The notes below the pieces were generated by a model that did not search any database, was not told the origin of the DNA, and saw only the letters and a program-made list of their open reading frames with translations. The position numbers and the translations under genes were made by a program. Below, piece after piece: positions 61,201 through 64,000 of a stretch of 64,000 nucleotides of DNA. The stretch is from Tubulanus polymorphus (taxonomy: Eukaryota > Nemertea > Palaeonemertea > Tubulaniformes > Tubulanidae): positions 18,597,307-18,661,306 of the forward strand of contig NC_134031.1 of assembly GCF_964204645.1 (NCBI RefSeq), given 5' to 3'. Positions within the stretch are counted from its first letter, which is position 1, and every line of letters starts with the position of its first letter.

Positions 61201-62857
61201 GTCTCATGATGTTGGCAGCTCTCCAACACATATTCTATCTGCATCACTTAACCTCTTCTAATCAATGTTTCTCAATCAAAGGCACCCCATGGTTTTTCGA
61301 AGAAGCAAATGTATTTCTGTATCAATGATTTTATGCATCTTGTGTTTTTGCGATCTCTGGTGGAGAGTTACTGTATGTGTCACTTGATTTCGTCTCATTC
61401 CAATCATTGCTTTCAACCCACCCAATATTGCATGTAATTGATTATTTGGGTTTTTAGCCCAGCAAAATACGACTTTGTTTGATTATGAATAACAAATGTT
61501 TCACCGGTTGAAGAAAATTCAATAAGTTTGATATTCTGACTTCTGACATAAGAAAAAAAAAGGGAGCCCAATAAGTTCGAATGAGTCGTCATCGCGGGTC
61601 TCTGATTGGTGTTTTTTGTAAATATTTGTAGGTCGACCATTTAACGAAACAGTTAGAATCGTTGAGAGACAAGTGGCACATATCGCAGGACGAGAACCGT
61701 TCGTTACAGACGACTCTCGAGATGTTAGAACGTAAATTACGAGAGGCAGACGAACAAAATCGTGAACTCGTAAACGCGCTTAATAAAAAAGAGGAAACCA
61801 TGGCGACTAATCAGGTGCGCGGCGCTTTTATCATTCCATACATGGCTACTATCATTACTGCTAAACGCGTTATGCTACACTCAATGCTTCCGCTCACGCG
61901 TATAGCTTCATTTAGACAGATGAATAGGCATCTGTCCTTTAGACTGCACCTTACTCTGCAACAGGTCGAATAAGGTGCAGTTTATGTTTTTAGTAAGGCA
62001 GAGTCTACTGTATTTAACTGAATTCACTCATTTACTTAATTAAGAGTCTATTCTATCATTTCTACTCAAACCACAAACACTGCCAGGTTGTCTATTAGAA
62101 TAGAATCTATATGACACAATGTATCTGTCACCATCACTTTAATCCATCACAGGCTTCACAATGCTATTAAATAGACAGGTAAAATGACAGGATAACATCG
62201 AACTAAAGAATAATCAATATTTTTTCGTTACAAGATGTTGAAATGTTATCTGAATAATTTCAGCATCGTCTAGACGAGAAATCTCGCGAGAACTCGTGTT
62301 TAACTCGTCAGTTAGAGAACTCGTTGACGGACGCGCGACGACAGGCGGAGCAGTCCCGCGAGAAAGCGTCGCAGAAAGAGCGACAATGTCACTCGCGAAT
62401 CCTCGATCTGGAAGCGCAACTCAGTCAAACACGCGGAGAAATATCACGTATCAAGAGAGAGAAAGAAGAGGTGCGTTCAGTCTTAGCTCATTCTAAACCG
62501 AAAATACTTTTAAATATGCTTGAAACTCCTTTAATTTGATCAAAACGCCCAAAACTCCTTCGATTCAGAAAAAAAGGGAATAAAAATTTTTGTTTGAAAG
62601 TTCGTTCGACTCAAATCGACAACATTTTAACCGCGTTGCTGTTTTTTGTATTTTCGTCGCAGGCCGAAAGAAGGTATAACTCGAGGCTTTACGATTTGAA
62701 GGATCGTTTGGAACAATCTCACAGCACGAACCGCAGCATGCAGAACTACGTTCAATTCCTGAAGAGCTCGTACGCGAACATATTCGGAGACACGACGATG
62801 GCTGGCAGCGCGTGCGGTGGCGCCACCTCTCCGCTACGATCCAGCGCGTTGAATTAA
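46225..62857 (+). CDS. ODF2: Outer dense fiber protein 2 / cenexin
   Basis: Coding exons: 46225-46341, 46417-46536, 48143-48295, 48842-49168, 50056-50262, 50783-50854, 51176-51292, 51386-51501, 51693-51872, 51955-52090, five extra cassettes (53222-53464, 54272-54514, 55078-55341, 56090-56359, 56932-57162), 57947-58057, 58194-58298, 59548-59706, 60470-60643, 61632-61814, 62264-62470 and 62663-62857. With all exons the protein is 1309 residues; without the five cassettes it is 892 (human about 830). ODF2 is a coiled-coil scaffold of mother-centriole appendages, needed for cilia, and of sperm-tail outer dense fibres. Diagnostic matches: VHVHVNEETPVHVHIKK (N-terminus), PGPWIPPPGKS, KQRELLMEKLADFESTNRNL, and DRLEQSHSTNRSMQNYVQFL followed by KSSYANIFGD at the C-terminus. 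Every junction closes in frame. Confidence 0.96.
48505..48790. repeat. GTGGCCACTGACC dispersed repeat in ODF2 intron 3
   Basis: Inverted relative to 11865-12056: it starts CAGGGTGGCCACTGACCTGG and contains AAATCTAGAATAAAATCAGG and TGAATGAATTGTAACGTTTA. It ends about 50 bases before exon 4. Confidence 0.6.
49187..49800. repeat. 47-bp minisatellite (about 12 units) grown from a family C foldback
   Basis: It begins 18 bases after the ODF2 exon 4 donor with a family C end (TCAGTTGTACAGCGGGGACT). The internal unit GAGCTTAGACTGGTTTTAAG followed by TTGTTAGATTGGTTATAGAA and CCAAAAT is then repeated every 47 bases. Single-base variants (GGCTACAGAACAAA or GGTTATAGAACCAA) recur in blocks, which suggests duplication of several units at once. 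Confidence 0.9.
49900..50020. repeat. (CTCTCC)n pyrimidine tract before ODF2 exon 5
   Basis: After TTCTCCCCCTCC come TTTTTCCTCTCCCT blocks, then about 15 CTCCCT hexamers. It ends some 35 bases before the exon 5 acceptor (50054-50055). Confidence 0.9.
50458..50584. repeat. Family C foldback, ODF2 intron 5
   Basis: GGGCCCAGTTGCGCGGTCAT at the left and TTGACTGTAAAACTGGACCC at the right, with AAGACTGGTCTTAAGTTGTT inside. Confidence 0.6.
52755..52869. repeat. Family A foldback in the intron before the ODF2 cassette array
   Basis: GGGGCCAGTTGCGCGATAGT at the left and CTTTTGAGCAACTGCAGGCC at the right, with AACTTTAACCAGC inside. It lies 353 bases upstream of cassette 1. Confidence 0.65.
53222..53464 (+). 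CDS. ODF2: ODF2 cassette exon 1 of 5 (81 codons)
   Basis: Phase 0 at both ends, 243 nt, acceptor CCTAAAG and donor GTACTC. It encodes a heptad-rich helix from TELDSMKEDFKRQADELRQE to DSTRLKLERDQLK. The block LDAANHDKQRHQLQSRRLAD then Q aligns with the equivalent segments of cassettes 2-5. The codon choice is GC-rich against AT-rich introns, which supports coding. It is absent from human ODF2 as I recall it. Confidence 0.85.
53590..53715. repeat. Fragment of the GTGGCCACCCTG repeat family, ODF2 cassette intron
   Basis: Starts AGTGGCCGCTTACCTGGAGA and continues TCAGGGAAAATTTGGGGAAT, like the inverted copy at 48505. Confidence 0.5.
54272..54514 (+). CDS. ODF2: ODF2 cassette exon 2 of 5 (81 codons)
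   Basis: Phase 0 at both ends and again exactly 243 nt; acceptor GCGCGAAG, donor GTATAT. Its LEAAARGQEKERIESTCLTE then QVDQLKSTVGKL corresponds to LDAANHDK... of cassette 1. It ends NENQDLK. It contains QVDQL, also found in cassette 4. Confidence 0.87.
54893..54995. repeat. Family C foldback between cassettes 2 and 3
   Basis: AACCAGTTGCATAGACCAGA at the left and CTTGACTGTGCAACAGGCCT at the right, with AAAACTGATCTTAAAACATT inside. Confidence 0.55.
55078..55341 (+). CDS. ODF2: ODF2 cassette exon 3 of 5 (88 codons)
   Basis: Phase 0 at both ends, 264 nt: one heptad (21 nt) longer than cassettes 1 and 2. Acceptor ATAAAAG, donor GTATCA. It contains LDAAIRGMEACRLDNQQLTD and ENDNLKRDFEELRSRN, and ends GERDALQ, the only cassette not ending in Leu-Lys. 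The extra residues lie in the C-terminal half. Confidence 0.85.
56090..56359 (+). CDS. ODF2: ODF2 cassette exon 4 of 5 (90 codons)
   Basis: Phase 0 at both ends, 270 nt; acceptor GACGCGCAG, donor GTATAA. It encodes VDELNQQCVVLKMHLASVTD and CRLTGQVDQLRLDFDKLKMK, and ends SERKELK. It is closest to cassette 2 over the QVDQL segment. Confidence 0.87.
56413..56634. repeat. Double family C foldback between cassettes 4 and 5
   Basis: It runs from CAGGGCCTGGTGGTTGCTTG to GACTGCACTGATCCCCAGG. GATCAGTCTTAAGAT occurs twice (about 56504 and 56575), so two elements seem joined. Confidence 0.6.
56641..56784. repeat. Family C foldback between cassettes 4 and 5, second copy
   Basis: GGGCCCGTTTGGCAGTCCTG at the left and AGCCATGACTGACCACTGGG at the right, with TGAGATTGGTCTTTTAAGAC inside. 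It directly follows the previous element. Confidence 0.6.
56932..57162 (+). CDS. ODF2: ODF2 cassette exon 5 of 5 (77 codons)
   Basis: Phase 0 at both ends, 231 nt (exactly 11 heptads); acceptor GCATAAAG, donor GTAAAA. It encodes LKAEVNVAMKGFETQQTECD then RLNEQLNAAKSE, and ends AENAVLIKDNERLK. The last six residues are almost the same as ENDRLK at the end of the constitutive exon 51955-52090. Confidence 0.85.
57682..57817. repeat. Family A foldback in the intron after the ODF2 cassette array
   Basis: GCAACTGCTCAAAAAGCTGG at the left and AACCAACTCTTGAGCAACTA at the right, with TTCATTGTTACTATGG inside. It lies about 130 bases upstream of exon 57947-58057. Confidence 0.75.
60470..60643 (+). other. 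ODF2: Ser/Pro/Arg-rich ODF2 exon interrupting the coiled coil
   Basis: A phase 0/0 exon of 58 codons whose first ~48 residues are not coiled coil. They contain ERSSPPPLRSRSPVWDSGYS and PPRPQSPVRDTTGGGWSSAD. The Ser-Pro pairs (SSPPP, RSRSPV, PQSPVR) are possible proline-directed phosphosites. Human ODF2, as I recall it, has a continuous coil here, so this looks like a hinge. It could be alternatively spliced because it preserves the frame. Confidence 0.8.
60781..60897. repeat. Family A foldback, ODF2 intron after exon 60470-60643
   Basis: CAGTTGCTCAAAAAGTGGTT at the left and CTTCTGAGCAACTGGCCCCA at the right; the interior is partly degenerate. Confidence 0.7.
61044..61119. repeat. Family B foldback, ODF2 intron
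   Basis: GGATCTGGTTCCACAATTCT at the left and AAAACTGTGGAACTGGGTCC at the right form a hairpin. Similar hairpins are at 47846-47945, 52450-52497 and 59968-60061. Confidence 0.7.
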
Positions 62858-63083
62858 CTGTCCGGTGATTATCATCATATATTTATTTATTTTGTCCTCT
62901 CTGATGTAAATTTATGATATTTGAATATTTATATTTATTATTATTTCGATGTAATTATGATGAATTTAGGATAAGATGATTTGTAACCTGTTCGCTAGGT
63001 GCGTATATATTGTATTGTAATGCTTTAGTGTTTAATGCCTTTGAGAAAAATGGAATGAAAAAAGGAAGAAAATGCATTTCTGT

Positions 63084-63089
63084 AATAAA
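63084..63089 (+). terminator. Probable polyadenylation signal of ODF2
   Basis: AATAAA, 227 bases after the ODF2 stop codon (TAA at 62855-62857), is the first canonical hexamer in a plausible 3' UTR. Confidence 0.6.
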
Positions 63090-64000
63090 ATACAGTGAAC
63101 CCTGCCTTATTATCAAAACATAGACATTTGCTCAATGTGAGCTCAAATCACTGACCTAAACTTAAACTACAAGTTTGCAGAGATTGACTGAATCTCATCT
63201 TAATTTCTGGTTTTAAGATTGACGTATCTTTTGCCTCAGATAACTCAACCTAAACTTTGCCTCCGTCTCATACCTTTGTTGAGATGGACTAAAGTATAAA
63301 ATCTCCGATGTACATATCTTTTGATAAGCACTGAAATTGACATAGATACTCAGTCCACTATCTTATTTCACTTATTGTCAGTGTTGAAGTCCTTTTTTTT
63401 ACATCGAGCTCCTCGGAAACTGGAATGTCAGTTTTCCAATCCTCCAGGCATGAAGGGTTTACTGTATTTTCGTTCATTCATCGCGAAGTATTAAAAACTT
63501 GTGCTTCCATCGAATGTGAGTTTATATGATATAAAACTGATTCGAATATTTGTGTAAATAGAGAGAATTAACGACCGCTCGAAAGAATGAATTTAAAAAA
63601 CTACTCAGGTCTTCATTAGATAAACATCTTACAACATCAAATATCATGAGCATTTTCCATCAAGATGAAATTTTTGATTGTTCGTTGTTGACTAACAGTT
63701 TTCGATCGATCAAACACAATCTTATCGCAGAAGTTTCTTCCTTTGTCAAAATAGTTGAATATATATGTTACGATATATCCTAATTTGAATATTCATATTT
63801 TATGCAAATTAGCATCTCATTAGATATACTGTATATTATACTGCTGTAGATTCGAAATAGATAATGCAGCCTTCTGAACTCTGTAAGATTCAGTCGAACA
63901 GTTGTGGGTTAGAAGTGAATAACTTTAATGCAGTTGTTGTAATAAGTAGGCTGTATAATTTATTCATTGATAATGTTTTAGTAGTTTAAGTATTAGATTG
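63090..64000. other. Downstream flank of ODF2
   Basis: AT-rich sequence without recognised exons or repeats of the families above. Nothing further can be supported. Confidence 0.45.

Overview
The window is nuclear DNA of an invertebrate animal. It is AT-rich, with intron-containing genes, GT-AG splice sites and very many short dispersed repeats. A marine bilaterian, perhaps a lophotrochozoan, fits the gene set, but the sequence alone does not fix the species. I re-assembled the multi-exon genes by hand from splice sites and reading-frame phase. Exon coordinates are therefore predictions, but phase closes exactly across every gene model reported.

Layout. (1) 1-3.6 kb: an intronless class A GPCR (993-2156, +) between two copies of a ~0.5 kb direct repeat, the right copy being followed by a (TA)n tract. 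(2) 5.1-14.0 kb, minus strand: a 19-exon gene for a 794-residue protein with an N-terminal WW domain, a Gln/His-rich linker, about seven CUE/UBA-like helical repeats and a Ser/Pro-rich tail. I recognise no orthologue. Its introns hold foldback elements, one carrying a five-copy array of a tRNA-promoter-like module. (3) 16.0-19.0 kb, minus: a small two-pass membrane protein resembling TMEM141. It is head-to-head with (4) 19.6-23.7 kb, plus: uridine-cytidine kinase (UCK1/2 type, complete in seven exons). The interval between them has two perfect TGACGTCA and two CACGTG sites. (5) 23.7-39.4 kb: no convincing gene, only repeats and minisatellites. (6) 39.4-40.5 kb, plus: a second class A GPCR in one coding exon. 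(7) 42.2-43.6 kb, minus: a four-exon gene for a 342-residue basic/Ser-rich protein of unknown function. (8) 46.2-62.9 kb, plus: a complete ODF2/cenexin gene (22 coding exons).

The most interesting item is in the ODF2 gene. Between the exon matching the vertebrate segment that ends ENERLK and the exon matching the segment that contains MEDKL lie five extra tandem exons (231-270 nt). They are homologous to one another, all are phase 0 at both ends, and four of five end in the codons for Leu-Lys. They encode 417 residues of extra coiled coil that my recollection of human ODF2 lacks, and any subset could be included or skipped without a frameshift. Copies of one palindromic MITE-like family lie in the introns on both sides of the array.

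The WW/CUE-repeat gene is the second candidate for something undescribed: six of its seven repeats are interrupted by a phase-2 intron at the same place, so the protein appears to have grown by exon duplication. The genes have unrelated roles (signalling receptors, nucleotide salvage, centriole/cilium structure) and nothing suggests a shared operon-like function.
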